Assembly (NCBI RefSeq): GCF_900129325.1
Contig: NZ_FQUP01000001.1
Location: forward strand, 1,054,001 to 1,118,000
Direction of reading: 5' to 3'
Length of the DNA: 64,000 bases
Source of the DNA: Kaistia soli DSM 19436
GTDB lineage: Bacteria > Pseudomonadota > Alphaproteobacteria > Rhizobiales > Kaistiaceae
The position numbers and the translations under genes are program-made. Under the pieces are notes generated by a model. That model was not told where the DNA came from, searched no databases, and saw only the letters and a program-made list of their open reading frames with translations. This document shows positions 10,935-19,407 of the stretch, one piece after another (position 1 is the first letter of the stretch; the number at the start of each line of letters is the position of its first letter).

Positions 10935-11437
10935 CCCTGACCGGCCGCACCGCCATAGCCGTGCTCGCGGCTCTTGTGATTTCGCTTGTCGTCAATTTTG
11001 GCCTTGCCGGCTTTCTCGTCGCCCGCAGCGTTCCGCAGCGCGACCCGCCAGCCCTGGCGGAAAGGCTGTCGGCGCTGGGGCCACGTGTCCTGCCGCCGGA
11101 ACTGAGGACCCAGGCCGCGGCGGCGCTGAAGCCGGACACGCCGGCTTTGCGCGCCGCGTTCCGCGCTGTCCGCGACGCGCGACAGGCGGTTTTCGCAGCG
11201 ATGCGCGCCGACCCCTATGATCGGAACGCGGTTGCTGCCGCGCTGGCGACGCTGCGCGACAGGCTGGATACAGTGAACGCCATCGGCCAGACGGCCATTC
11301 TCGACGTGCTGGATCAGGCGCCAGCCGACCTTCGTGCCGGGATCGGCGCCCAGGACCAGGGTCGCGGCCGCCATCGGCCGCCCGACCAGCGGAAGCCGGG
11401 TGGCGGTTCGCCCGGTGATCCGGCACCCGGCGGCTGA
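10931..11437 (+). CDS. Periplasmic heavy-metal sensor-like protein (CnrX/Spy type)
   Basis: A 168-residue protein whose GTG start overlaps the preceding stop. An N-terminal membrane segment (about 7-30) anchors a helical periplasmic part with regularly spaced Arg/Ala/Leu, including the repeat-like RAAFRAVRDARQAVFAAM. This matches the helical hairpin fold of CnrX/NccX and CpxP/Spy proteins. The tail is Gly/Pro/Asp-rich and unstructured. In the Cnr system the sensor controls release of the sigma factor by the membrane anti-sigma. The gene order sigma, anti-sigma, sensor supports the same logic. The ligand is unknown. Confidence 0.68.
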   Translation: MTLTGRTAIAVLAALVISLVVNFGLAGFLVARSVPQRDPPALAERLSALGPRVLPPELRTQAAAALKPDTPALRAAFRAVRDARQAVFAAMRADPYDRNAVAAALATLRDRLDTVNAIGQTAILDVLDQAPADLRAGIGAQDQGRGRHRPPDQRKPGGGSPGDPAPGG

Positions 11438-12805
11438 TCAGATCAGCCGCTTGATCGGCTTCTTGCGCCAGACGAACCAGTAATAGGCCGACTGCATCAG
11501 CAGCATCGCCGTGAACGCCACGGGATAGGCGATCCAGACGCCGTCGATGCCCATCCGCTTGGACAGGATATAGGCGACCGGGACCTCGACACCGACAATG
11601 GCGAGGATCGAGATGGCCGTCGGTACCAGCACGGTGCCGCTCGCCCGCATCACGCCGGCCACAACGGCTGCCAGGCCGAAGACGATGTAGCTCCACAGCG
11701 TGATGTGCAGCAGCCGCTGCGCCAGTTCAACGACATCAGGATCGGTGATGAAGAAGCCGATGATGGTTCGCGAGAACAGATAGGCGAGCAGCACCAGCGT
11801 CCCGGAGATCACCAGCGTCATCGCGATGCCGGTACGGGTGATCTGGCCAAGGCGGTCGGCGCGGCCGGCACCGATCGCCTGTGCGCCGAAGATCGAGGCC
11901 GTGATGGCGATCGAGATCGCCGGGAACTGCACATAGCTCACCACCTGGTTGACGGTGCCATAGGCGGCCGTCGCATCCGAGCCGAACCCGTTCACCAGCG
12001 ACAGCACCGCCACCTCGGCCAGCGAGACGAGAATAAGCTGGACGCCCGAGGGCAGTCCGATCCGCAGCACCGAGACGAGGATCGTCCGGTCGATCCAGAG
12101 CGCCCGGAAGAGCACCGCATCCGGCGCGAGCGGATGGCGCCGCCGCCGCATGAACCAGGCGAGCCAGATGAGCGCGATGATGAAGGACAGGATCGAGGCA
12201 TAGGCGCCGCTTGCGATGCCGAGCGCCGGCAACCCAAGAGCACCCTTGATGAGCAGCGGCGTCACGATGAGGCCAACCAGCGTCGAGATCGCCAGCGCAT
12301 AGAGTGGCGTCACTGTATCGCCGACGCCGCGCATCATGGCCGTGGACAGCAGGAACACGAAGAGGCCCGGCATCGCGATCAGCATGATGCGGGCGTAATG
12401 CGTCGAATCGGGCAGGATATCCGCCGGCGTGCCCACCAAGGCGAGCAGACGCTCGGTGGACGAACCGCCAAAAGCGGCGACAATCAGGCCGAACAGGATC
12501 GCCACAGCGAGCGTCGTTCCGGCGACGCGCTTCACCTCGTCGAACTTTTGTGCGCCGAAGGCCTGGCCGATAAGGACCGAAGCGCCGCTGCCGATGCCGA
12601 TGATGAAGGAAATGAACAGGAACAGGATCGGGAAGAAGGCCGAGACCGCGGCGAGCGCCCTCACGCCAATCATCTGGCCGAGATAGACGTTATTGACCGT
12701 TCCCGACAGCGCCTGCAGCACGTTGGACAGCATCATCGGGATGAGAAAGACCAGGAATGTCCGCCAAAGCGGACCTTCAGGCAGAAGCGTGGGCTGTCTT
12801 GCCAT
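11438..12805 (-). CDS. MATE family multidrug/toxin exporter
   Basis: A 455-residue inner-membrane protein with about 12 hydrophobic segments in two related halves, the normal MATE layout. Family features include the opening LLPEGPLWRTFLVFLIPMMLSNVL, the conserved GQAFGA near residue 80 and the related GAQAIGAG in the second half. Such proteins export cationic drugs or metabolites in exchange for sodium or protons. It is convergent with the sensor gene (end to end) and starts 15 bases beyond the DUF2239 stop, so it may be co-transcribed with that gene. Substrate is unknown. Confidence 0.9.
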   Translation of the reverse strand: MARQPTLLPEGPLWRTFLVFLIPMMLSNVLQALSGTVNNVYLGQMIGVRALAAVSAFFPILFLFISFIIGIGSGASVLIGQAFGAQKFDEVKRVAGTTLAVAILFGLIVAAFGGSSTERLLALVGTPADILPDSTHYARIMLIAMPGLFVFLLSTAMMRGVGDTVTPLYALAISTLVGLIVTPLLIKGALGLPALGIASGAYASILSFIIALIWLAWFMRRRRHPLAPDAVLFRALWIDRTILVSVLRIGLPSGVQLILVSLAEVAVLSLVNGFGSDATAAYGTVNQVVSYVQFPAISIAITASIFGAQAIGAGRADRLGQITRTGIAMTLVISGTLVLLAYLFSRTIIGFFITDPDVVELAQRLLHITLWSYIVFGLAAVVAGVMRASGTVLVPTAISILAIVGVEVPVAYILSKRMGIDGVWIAYPVAFTAMLLMQSAYYWFVWRKKPIKRLI

Positions 12806-12820
12806 GATTTCTTCCGCCCC

Positions 12821-13453
12821 TTAGATCGACGCGAAAGCCGGGATGGCCAAACGGCGGCTGTGGTCGCGGATATCCGCCGGCCAAGCCTCGGTCTCGGCAT
12901 CGAACCGCGCCTGATCCCCAGCAAAAAGCGCGCGGGTCGCTTCCTCATAGCCGGGCCGGTCGCCAGCCATAGCCGTCATGAAGCGGTTTGCGGCCTCCCG
13001 TGCCACGCGTATCTTCGCCTCGCCATCGGTGTCGCGACGTGCCGCCTCGACAAGACGCCGCAGCGCCACCGAAGCGCCGCCCGGCTGTGCGTTTAGCCAG
13101 TCCCAGTGACGCGGCAGCAGCGTTATCTCGCGCGCAACAACGCCGAGCTTCGGTCGCCCTGGCCCGCGCGGAGTCGCCTCGGCCGGCGGAGCGGCGAGGC
13201 GCCGCCGAACGTCCTCGACCGAGCCGCGGAAATCCACCTCGATCGGCCGGCTGGTCTCGTTGTCGAAGATTGCAATGGTATCCGCCTCGCCACGATCGAG
13301 CACGGCCTTCGCCGCCACGACGACGTCTGCGAGCAGGCCGGAAGCGATGCGCTTCAATCCGCCGAATGCGGTGCAGTCGATGTTGGCATCCGGCCCGGTG
13401 GGGCTAAGTGAGGAAGCTGCAGGATCCGCAGAATTGCTGGGCTCAGATGTCAT
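12821..13453 (-). CDS. DUF2239 family protein
   Basis: A 210-residue soluble protein recognised as DUF2239 from the sequence TAFGGLKRIASG near the N-terminus and the block GRPKLGVVAREITLLPRHWDWL. The family is widespread in proteobacteria and has no established function. The middle GRPKLGV is followed by a region resembling helices of DNA-interacting proteins, but no classical motif is complete. A strong promoter with two copies of an operator lies directly upstream, so expression is actively controlled. The MATE gene follows 15 bases after its stop. Confidence 0.82.
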   Translation of the reverse strand: MTSEPSNSADPAASSLSPTGPDANIDCTAFGGLKRIASGLLADVVVAAKAVLDRGEADTIAIFDNETSRPIEVDFRGSVEDVRRRLAAPPAEATPRGPGRPKLGVVAREITLLPRHWDWLNAQPGGASVALRRLVEAARRDTDGEAKIRVAREAANRFMTAMAGDRPGYEEATRALFAGDQARFDAETEAWPADIRDHSRRLAIPAFASI

Positions 13454-13482
13454 GGCCGTGTCCTATGGATGGAACTCACGGC

Positions 13483-13527
13483 TTTTTATCCGGGTTAAAC
13501 GTCGCCGTCAATATTATCCGGATTAAA
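13483..13527 (-). promoter_or_regulatory. Promoter with two operator copies for the DUF2239 gene
   Basis: On the minus strand, -35 TTGACG (13511-13506) is followed after exactly 17 bases by -10 TAAAAA (13488-13483). Two copies of the 14-base motif TTATCCGGRTTAAA (13486-13499 and 13514-13527, 28 bases apart) flank the -35. One covers the -10 and spacer; the other lies just upstream. Each has the palindromic core ATCCGGAT (one copy has G for A). The placement is that of a repressor operator. The regulator is not encoded next to it. Confidence 0.72.
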
Positions 13528-13533
13528 ATAGTC

Positions 13534-14352
13534 TCAGCCCTGAAGCGCCAGCCGTTCCGCCTTCTGCCTCTCGACCTCGCGCCGCTTGGTAATGAGCGAA
13601 GCGACGATCACGCCAGTCGCTACCACCAGGATCAGGATGGTCGAGATCGCATTCACTTCGGGCGTGACGCCGAACTTCACCTGGCTGAAGATCTTCATCG
13701 GCAGGGTCGTTGCGCCGGGTCCGGTGGTGAAGCTGGCAATCACGAGGTCGTCCAGCGAGAGCGTGAAAGCGAGCATCCATCCGGCGACGACGCCCGGCAT
13801 GATCAGCGGCAGCGTGATGACGAAGAATGTCTTTGTTGGCGTCGCGCCGAGATCGAGCGCCGCTTCCTCGAGGCTGCGATCGAAGGTCACCAGCCGCGAC
13901 TGCACCACCACGGCGACGAAGCACATCGTCAGCGTCACATGAGCCAGGATGAGGGTCCAGAAGCCGCGGTCGAGATCGAGCGAGACGAAGAGCAGCAGCA
14001 GCGACAGGCCGGTGATCACGTCCGGCATCACGAGCGGCGCATAGATCATGCCGGAAAACACAGTACGCCCAAGGAAGCGGCCGAACCGGACCAGCGCAAG
14101 CGCACCGAGCGTCCCAAGCACGGTCGCAATCGTCGCCGAAAGGAAGGCGACCCGCAGCGTCACCCAGGCCGCATCCAGCATCGCCTTGTCGTTCAGCAGC
14201 GCGCCATACCAGCGGAACGAGAAGCCTGTCCAGACGGTGACCAGCTTGGATTCATTGAAGGAATAGACGACCAGCAGGAGGATCGGCAGATAGAGGAATG
14301 CAAAACCGAGCGCGACCGAAGTGGCGTTGAACCAGGTAAGCCCGCGTCTCAT
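13534..14352 (-). CDS. potI: Spermidine/putrescine ABC transporter permease PotI
   Basis: A 272-residue inner-membrane permease with six membrane segments, the second of the two channel subunits of the polyamine importer. The EAA loop is visible as LEEAALDLGATPTKTFFVITLPLIMPG. The segment YNESKL-like SFNESKLVTVWTGFSFRWY near residue 32 is typical of PotI/PotC. Its start overlaps the stop of potH by 4 bases, so the two are translationally coupled. It is the last gene of the potFGHI cluster. Confidence 0.93.
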   Translation of the reverse strand: MRRGLTWFNATSVALGFAFLYLPILLLVVYSFNESKLVTVWTGFSFRWYGALLNDKAMLDAAWVTLRVAFLSATIATVLGTLGALALVRFGRFLGRTVFSGMIYAPLVMPDVITGLSLLLLFVSLDLDRGFWTLILAHVTLTMCFVAVVVQSRLVTFDRSLEEAALDLGATPTKTFFVITLPLIMPGVVAGWMLAFTLSLDDLVIASFTTGPGATTLPMKIFSQVKFGVTPEVNAISTILILVVATGVIVASLITKRREVERQKAERLALQG

Positions 14353-15278
14353 CGCGCTTTCTCCGCCTGCTTCTGCTGCTGATTCTGGAAGATCACGATC
14401 GGCACGACGAGGATCAGCAACAGGACCACGGCCACTGCGGAGGCGAGTGGCCAGTTCCGGTTGTTGAAGAATTCATACCAGAGCGTCTTGCCGATCATCA
14501 GAGTGCCTGAGCCGCCCAGAAGATCGGGGATCACGAACTCACCGGTGATCGGGATGAAGACGAGAAAGCAACCCGCGACGACGCCGGGCAGCGACAGCGG
14601 GAAGGTGATCTTCCAGAACGCTTTCATCGGCGGGCAGCCAAGATCCTCCGCCGCTTCCAGAAGCGTCTCATCCAGCTTCTCCAGCGTCGCGTAGAGCGGC
14701 AGGATCATGAAGGGCAGGTAGGAATAGACGATGCCGATATAGACGGCCCAATTGGTGGTGAGGATGCGCAGCGGCTGGTCGATCAGTCCGAAATGCATCA
14801 AGAGCTGATTGAGCAGTCCTTCGTCGGAGAGGATGCCCATCCACGCATAGACGCGGATCAGGAACGAGGTCCAGAACGGCAGGATCACCAGCATGACCAG
14901 CGTCGTCCGCCACTGGCGCGGCGCCCGGGCCATGCCATAGGCGATCGGATAGGCGACGAGGAGGATCAGGACGGTCGAACAGAGCGCGATCTGAACGCTC
15001 GAGACATAAGACAGCCAGTATTTCGAATCCGCGACCAACATCAGGTAGTTGGCCGCGGTGAACTGCTGAAGCTTGTCGAAAAGGCCCGCGAGGCCGTCGA
15101 CCATTGTCAGAACAGGCTTGTAGGGCGGCATCGCCCGCGCCCGGGTCGAGAACGAGATCTTCAGGACATTGAAGAACGGGATCAGGAAGAAGATCAGCAT
15201 CCAGGCCAGCGGGATCGCAATGACCAGCCAGCGTAGCCGGCTGCCCCTCGTATCCGCGGACGTCATGTTCGCCGCCAT
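14349..15278 (-). CDS. potH: Spermidine/putrescine ABC transporter permease PotH
   Basis: A 309-residue permease with an N-terminal cytosolic stretch, then six membrane segments. The coupling loop LLEAAEDLGCPPMKAFWKITFPL binds the ATPase PotG. The protein pairs with PotI to form the channel. The start at 15278 (MAANM) has a GGGGGA ribosome site 5 bases before it; the frame is open to 15308 and an ATG exists there, but without such a site. It lies 61 bases after the end of potG and overlaps potI by 4 bases. Confidence 0.92.
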   Translation of the reverse strand: MAANMTSADTRGSRLRWLVIAIPLAWMLIFFLIPFFNVLKISFSTRARAMPPYKPVLTMVDGLAGLFDKLQQFTAANYLMLVADSKYWLSYVSSVQIALCSTVLILLVAYPIAYGMARAPRQWRTTLVMLVILPFWTSFLIRVYAWMGILSDEGLLNQLLMHFGLIDQPLRILTTNWAVYIGIVYSYLPFMILPLYATLEKLDETLLEAAEDLGCPPMKAFWKITFPLSLPGVVAGCFLVFIPITGEFVIPDLLGGSGTLMIGKTLWYEFFNNRNWPLASAVAVVLLLILVVPIVIFQNQQQKQAEKAR

Positions 15279-15339
15279 CTGATCCCCCGCCCGCTTTGTC
15301 GAAATCATGCGCCGGCCGACCCATCGGGCCGATCCGCCG

Positions 15340-16491
15340 CTACTTGGTCAGCACGATGCCGCCATCGACCGACCACGTCATCCAGACCTTGTCTTCCCAA
15401 CTGATCGGCCGCTCGACGAGGCGCGTCGTGTTGGTGATCGTCGCCTTCATCGTGGCGCCGCTCGCCAGCCGCACGTGATAAATCGAGACATCACCGAGAT
15501 AGCCGATATCCCAGACCTCACCGGGAACCGCATTGACGCTCGGGTCCGCCGGGGCATCGCGCGAAATGCGCACCTTTTCGGGCCTGATCGCGAACCAGGC
15601 CTGGTCGCCCGGCTTGGCGTCGACCTGCTGCCGCGTCTCGACAGTCGCGCCGGCGGCCACGCATTCGAGCCGGGCGCCGCCCGACGGCGACGCGGAGACG
15701 CGGCCTTCAAGAACATTGATCTCGCCGATGAAGTCGGCGACGTAGCGCGAATTCGGCTGTTCGTAGATTTCAGCCGGCGTCGCAACCTGAACGATCTTTC
15801 CGTGGTTCATGACAGCGATCCGGTCGGCGACGGTCATCGCCTCTTCCTGATCGTGCGTCACGATCAGGAATGTCATCCCGAGACGCTGCTGCAGATCGAT
15901 CAGTTCAAACTGCGTTTCCTCGCGCAGCTTTTTGTCGAGCGCGCCGAGCGGTTCGTCGAGCAGCAGCACCTTCGGCTTCTTGGCGAGCGAGCGAGCCAGC
16001 GCCACGCGCTGACGCTGACCGCCTGACAACTGGTGCGGCTTGCGCTTGGCGAAGGTCTCGAGCTTGACGAGATGCAGCATCTCCTCGACGCGCTTCGCGA
16101 TATCGGCCTTCGGCATCCCATCCTGCTTGAGGCCGAAAGCGATGTTGTCCCAGACCGTCATATGCGGGAACAGAGCATAGGACTGGAACATCATGTTGGT
16201 GGGCCGCTTATAGGGCGGAATGCCCGCAAGGTTCTGCCCGTCCAGTAGCACCTCGCCGCTGGTCGGCGCGTCGAAGCCGGCCAGCATGCGCATCAAGGTC
16301 GTCTTGCCGCAGCCGCTCGGCCCGAGGAGAGCAAAGAACTCGCGCTCGTAGATCTTGAGCGACAGATTATCCACCGCGGTGAAATCGCCGAAGGACCGCG
16401 TCACATTGCGGAACTCGATGAAGGCCTTGGCCGACGGGTCGTTCCAGGGAGCAAATGACCGCCGGATCGGCCCGATCGCCATGCCTGCCAT
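15340..16491 (-). CDS. potG: Spermidine/putrescine ABC transporter ATPase PotG
   Basis: A 383-residue ABC ATPase that powers the PotHI channel. Walker A GPSGCGKTT, signature LSGGQRQRVALARS and Walker B VLLLDEPLGALD are all present, followed by the MalK-like C-terminal regulatory domain (TOBE) from about residue 275. The order of genes (binding protein, ATPase, two permeases) is that of E. coli potFGHI. A stem-loop lies between potF and this gene, so its level is likely lower than that of the binding protein. Confidence 0.93.
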   Translation of the reverse strand: MAGMAIGPIRRSFAPWNDPSAKAFIEFRNVTRSFGDFTAVDNLSLKIYEREFFALLGPSGCGKTTLMRMLAGFDAPTSGEVLLDGQNLAGIPPYKRPTNMMFQSYALFPHMTVWDNIAFGLKQDGMPKADIAKRVEEMLHLVKLETFAKRKPHQLSGGQRQRVALARSLAKKPKVLLLDEPLGALDKKLREETQFELIDLQQRLGMTFLIVTHDQEEAMTVADRIAVMNHGKIVQVATPAEIYEQPNSRYVADFIGEINVLEGRVSASPSGGARLECVAAGATVETRQQVDAKPGDQAWFAIRPEKVRISRDAPADPSVNAVPGEVWDIGYLGDVSIYHVRLASGATMKATITNTTRLVERPISWEDKVWMTWSVDGGIVLTK

Positions 16492-16537
16492 TCCGCTGCC
16501 CCCTGCATCGCCCGTTCAATATGAAACGCTACGAAAA

Positions 16538-16567
16538 GCGCCTGTCACCTTCAAGGGTGCCAGGCGC
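16538..16567 (-). terminator. Stem-loop between potF and potG (partial terminator)
   Basis: GCGCCTG (16538-16544) pairs with CAGGCGC (16561-16567) and CACC (16546-16549) with GGTG (16556-16559), with one mismatch between and a TTCAAG loop. Read on the minus strand, the stem is followed directly by TTTT (16537-16534). Such structures after a binding-protein gene often stop part of the transcripts and protect the upstream mRNA. Confidence 0.75.
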
Positions 16568-16618
16568 CAAGATTTGACAAAGGCGGCCGTCTCTCTGGGA
16601 CGCCGCCATTGCAGCCGA

Positions 16619-17704
16619 CTACTTGCCAGCCAGGACTTGCTGCCAGAGTGCGGTCATCGCATCCTGGATTTCGTCACTGTTCGGCGTGGTCGTATAGAGA
16701 TGTGCCATCGTATCCGCCGGCGGATAGATGGTCGGATCCTTCAGGATCGCCGGGTCGACATATTTCTGCGACTCGAGATTACCATTCGGATATTTGACGA
16801 AATTCGTCGCCTTGGCGATCACTTCGGGCGTCTGGATGTAGTTGATGAAGGCCAGCGCGGCCTCCGGATTGGGCGCATCCTTCGGGATGACCATCGAATC
16901 CATCCAGAGCAGCGCACCTTCCTTCGGGATCGAATAGACGATCTCGACACCAGACTTCGCGGTATCTCGGGCCTGCAGGATGTCGCCCGAGAATCCGAAG
17001 GCAACGCAGGCTTCGCCCGTCGCGAGCGGATTGATCAGCGATGAATCGAATTTCCGAACATAGGGCCGGATCTTCAGCAGGAGGTCCGCTGCCTTCTGCA
17101 GATCCTCCTTGTTCTTCGAATCCGGCGGCAGGCCGAGATAGTTGAGCGCGGCCGGCATGACGTCTTCCGGCGAGTTCAGCATGTAGATGCCGCAATCGGC
17201 AAACTTCGCTGCGACCTCCGGTTTGAAGATCATGTCCATGGAATTGACCGGCGCATCCGGCATGCGCGCATCGATCTTGGCCTTGTCGTAGCCGAGCCCG
17301 GTCGTTCCCCACATGTAGTTGACGGCATATTCGTTGCCGGGATCATAAGTCGCGAGGCGCTTGTAGATGTCCGGCCAAGCGTATTTGAGATTGGGAATCT
17401 TCGACTTGTCGAGTTTCTGGAACGCGCCGGCCTCGATCAGGACCTGCATGTTGCGGTCCGTCGGCACGACGACGTCGTAACCCGAGCGGCCGGTGAACAT
17501 CTTGGCTTCCAGCGTCTCCATCGAATCATAGACGTCGTAGATCACCTTGATCCCGGTCGCCTTGGTGAAATCGGCAAGGATGGAATCGTCGATGTAATTC
17601 GACCAGTTGTAGACGTGAACTTCCTTGTCGGCAGCGGCCGCAGAAGCTACGCCGCCAGCAACAAACGCCGCCGCCAGCACCGCGCGCCCTGAGAACTTCT
17701 TCAT
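16619..17704 (-). CDS. potF: Putrescine-type ABC transporter substrate-binding protein PotF
   Basis: A 361-residue periplasmic protein that captures putrescine or a related polyamine. It has a signal peptide ending near ASAAAA and the family opening VHVYNWSNYIDDSILADFTKATGI. The aromatic and acidic residues that cradle the ligand occur in the expected positions (YNWSNY, W of MWGTTGLGYDK, and WMDSMVIPKD). The ATG at 17704 has AGGGAA about 7 bases before it; a GTG two codons earlier is less likely. It is the first gene of potFGHI and faces the polyamine-breakdown genes. Confidence 0.92.
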   Translation of the reverse strand: MKKFSGRAVLAAAFVAGGVASAAAADKEVHVYNWSNYIDDSILADFTKATGIKVIYDVYDSMETLEAKMFTGRSGYDVVVPTDRNMQVLIEAGAFQKLDKSKIPNLKYAWPDIYKRLATYDPGNEYAVNYMWGTTGLGYDKAKIDARMPDAPVNSMDMIFKPEVAAKFADCGIYMLNSPEDVMPAALNYLGLPPDSKNKEDLQKAADLLLKIRPYVRKFDSSLINPLATGEACVAFGFSGDILQARDTAKSGVEIVYSIPKEGALLWMDSMVIPKDAPNPEAALAFINYIQTPEVIAKATNFVKYPNGNLESQKYVDPAILKDPTIYPPADTMAHLYTTTPNSDEIQDAMTALWQQVLAGK

Positions 17705-17848
17705 CGACACTTCCCTCTATCTGGTGCGGGGCCTACGCCCCTGTACACCGTTTGTGCATGCCTATTTTCGCGACGTTATGAGGGTTTCCAGCCCAGCTCA
17801 ACTCTCTTTTGAGGGAGCGGCACAACTCTCTCGTCGCAGGCATCGGAG

Positions 17849-17877
17849 TTGACTTCGGCCGGGCGGTCGCCACACTG
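17849..17877 (+). promoter_or_regulatory. weak promoter candidate for the polyamine catabolic operon
   Basis: TTGACT (17849-17854) is followed after 17 bases by ACACTG, a poor -10. If used, transcription would begin close to 17884, which would favour the GTG start at 17910 over the ATG at 17886. Two copies of AACTCTCT (within 17800-17832) lie just upstream and could be activator sites. The evidence is slight. Confidence 0.3.
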
Positions 17878-17909
17878 AATGCCTTATGGCGCGACGCCCG
17901 GGGGATATC

Positions 17910-19310
17910 GTGACGAAAAGGAAGAGGCCCGCGAAAACGCGTGAAGACGCGAAACGCGGCGCCGCCTCGCTAGACGAGGCCCGCGACTGGCTAAAGGCCA
18001 GGGGGATCGAGGATATCGAATGCGTGGTGCCGGATCAGGCCGGAGTCGCCAGGGGCAAGATGATGCCCGTTTCGAAGTTCCTCGCCGGCCCGACCATGTC
18101 GATGCCCGGCTCCATACTCACCCAGACGATCACCGGCGATTACCCGCCCGACGACGAGGACTACATCAGCGACGCCGCCGACCAGGATATCCTGTTCGAG
18201 CCGGATTTTTCGACGCTCGCTGTCGTGCCCTGGGAAAGCGATCCGACGGCGCAGGTGATCCATGACGGCTATCATCGCGATGGCCGGCCAGTGGAAACCG
18301 CACCGCGCCAGGTGCTGCGGCGCATGGTCGATCTCTATCATCGCCAGGGCTGGAATCCGGTCGTCGCACCGGAGATCGAGTTCTATCTCGTCAAGCCGAA
18401 CACCGATCCGGACTATCAGCTCGAGCCGCCGACCGGACGGTCCGGGCGGCCCGAGGCGGCGCGGCAATCCTATTCGATCGCCGCGATCAACGAGTTCGAT
18501 GACCTCTTCGACGACATCTACGATTTCTCGGCCGCCCAGGGCCTGGAGATCGATACGCTGATCCATGAAGAAGGCGCCGCGCAGATGGAGATCAATCTCC
18601 TGCACGGCGATCCGCTGGCGCTGGCCGATCAGGTATTCCTGTTCAAGCGCACGCTGCGCGAGGCGGCGCTCAGGCACGACATGTATGCGACCTTCATGGC
18701 AAAGCCGATGTCGCGCGAGCCGGGCTCGGCCATGCATATCCACCAATCGGTCGTGGACCTGGAAACCGGACGCAACATCTTCTCCGACGAGGACGGCGAC
18801 CCGACGTCGCAGTTCTTCGCCTTTATCGGCGGCTCGCAGAAATATCTGCCCGCGGTGATGTGCATGCTGGCGCCCTATGTGAACTCTTATCGGCGCCTCG
18901 TCCGCTCGTCGTCAGCCCCGGTGAACACGCAGTGGGGCTATGACAACCGGACCGTCGGGCTGCGCGTGCCGAACTCGACGCCGGCCGGACGGCGGCTCGA
19001 AAACCGCCTGCCCTCGTCGGATGCCAACCCATATCTCGCCATCGCGGCTTCGCTCGCCTGCGGCTATCTCGGTCTCGTCGAGGGGCTGAAGCCGGGCGAG
19101 CCGGTGTCGGGGTCCGCCAATTCCGACGAGATCGACCTGCCGCGTTCGATCCTCGAGGCGGTATCGCTGTTCGAGGAATGCGAGGAACTCGTCGAGATCT
19201 TCGGCAAGCGCTTCGTGTCGACCTATCGCGCGATCAAGCAGGCCGAATACGAGACTTTCATGCAGGTGATCAGCCCCTGGGAGCGGGAGTATCTGCTGCT
19301 GAATGTGTGA
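17910..19310 (+). CDS. puuA: Glutamine synthetase family protein, gamma-glutamylputrescine synthetase-like
   Basis: A 466-residue enzyme of the glutamine synthetase superfamily that probably joins glutamate to putrescine using ATP (PuuA reaction). Seen: the N-terminal beta-grasp part, MHIHQS near residue 275 (metal and ATP site), and NRTVGLRVPN near 346 with the arginines that bind phosphate. The GTG at 17910 is chosen since GGGGGA precedes it by 5 bases, whereas the ATG at 17886 has no ribosome site. It is divergent from potFGHI and followed by an aminotransferase, GNAT and PuuB-like oxidase, so a polyamine substrate is strongly suggested. Another amine substrate cannot be excluded. Confidence 0.85.
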   Translation: MTKRKRPAKTREDAKRGAASLDEARDWLKARGIEDIECVVPDQAGVARGKMMPVSKFLAGPTMSMPGSILTQTITGDYPPDDEDYISDAADQDILFEPDFSTLAVVPWESDPTAQVIHDGYHRDGRPVETAPRQVLRRMVDLYHRQGWNPVVAPEIEFYLVKPNTDPDYQLEPPTGRSGRPEAARQSYSIAAINEFDDLFDDIYDFSAAQGLEIDTLIHEEGAAQMEINLLHGDPLALADQVFLFKRTLREAALRHDMYATFMAKPMSREPGSAMHIHQSVVDLETGRNIFSDEDGDPTSQFFAFIGGSQKYLPAVMCMLAPYVNSYRRLVRSSSAPVNTQWGYDNRTVGLRVPNSTPAGRRLENRLPSSDANPYLAIAASLACGYLGLVEGLKPGEPVSGSANSDEIDLPRSILEAVSLFEECEELVEIFGKRFVSTYRAIKQAEYETFMQVISPWEREYLLLNV

Positions 19311-19334
19311 GTTCGCTTCGGCCCTTTCCCGTCC

Positions 19335-19355
19335 TGGCCGGGCTTGACCCGGCCA
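19335..19355. repeat. short palindromic repeat element
   Basis: TGGCCGGG and CCCGGCCA are exact reverse complements around CTTGA. The surrounding CCTGGCCGGGCTTGACC form is the kind of short dispersed palindrome often seen between genes in Rhizobiales genomes. A second smaller dyad, GCCGG-ATGAAG-CCCGGC, follows near 19392-19404. It lies between the ligase and aminotransferase genes and may act as an mRNA stem-loop. Copy number cannot be judged from this window. Confidence 0.6.
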
Positions 19356-19407
19356 TTGTGACACGTCGAGGTCGAAGAAAGACTGGCGCGCCGGATGAAG
19401 CCCGGCG

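Noticed and set aside
13486-13527. The two 14-base repeats as a minimal CRISPR or integration site
   Set aside because: Only two copies, palindromic, and placed exactly over a promoter; an operator explains them fully.
19311-19407. The palindrome at 19335-19355 as a strong intrinsic terminator
   Set aside because: No T run follows on the plus strand and the downstream gene belongs to the same operon by function; it fits a dispersed palindrome better.
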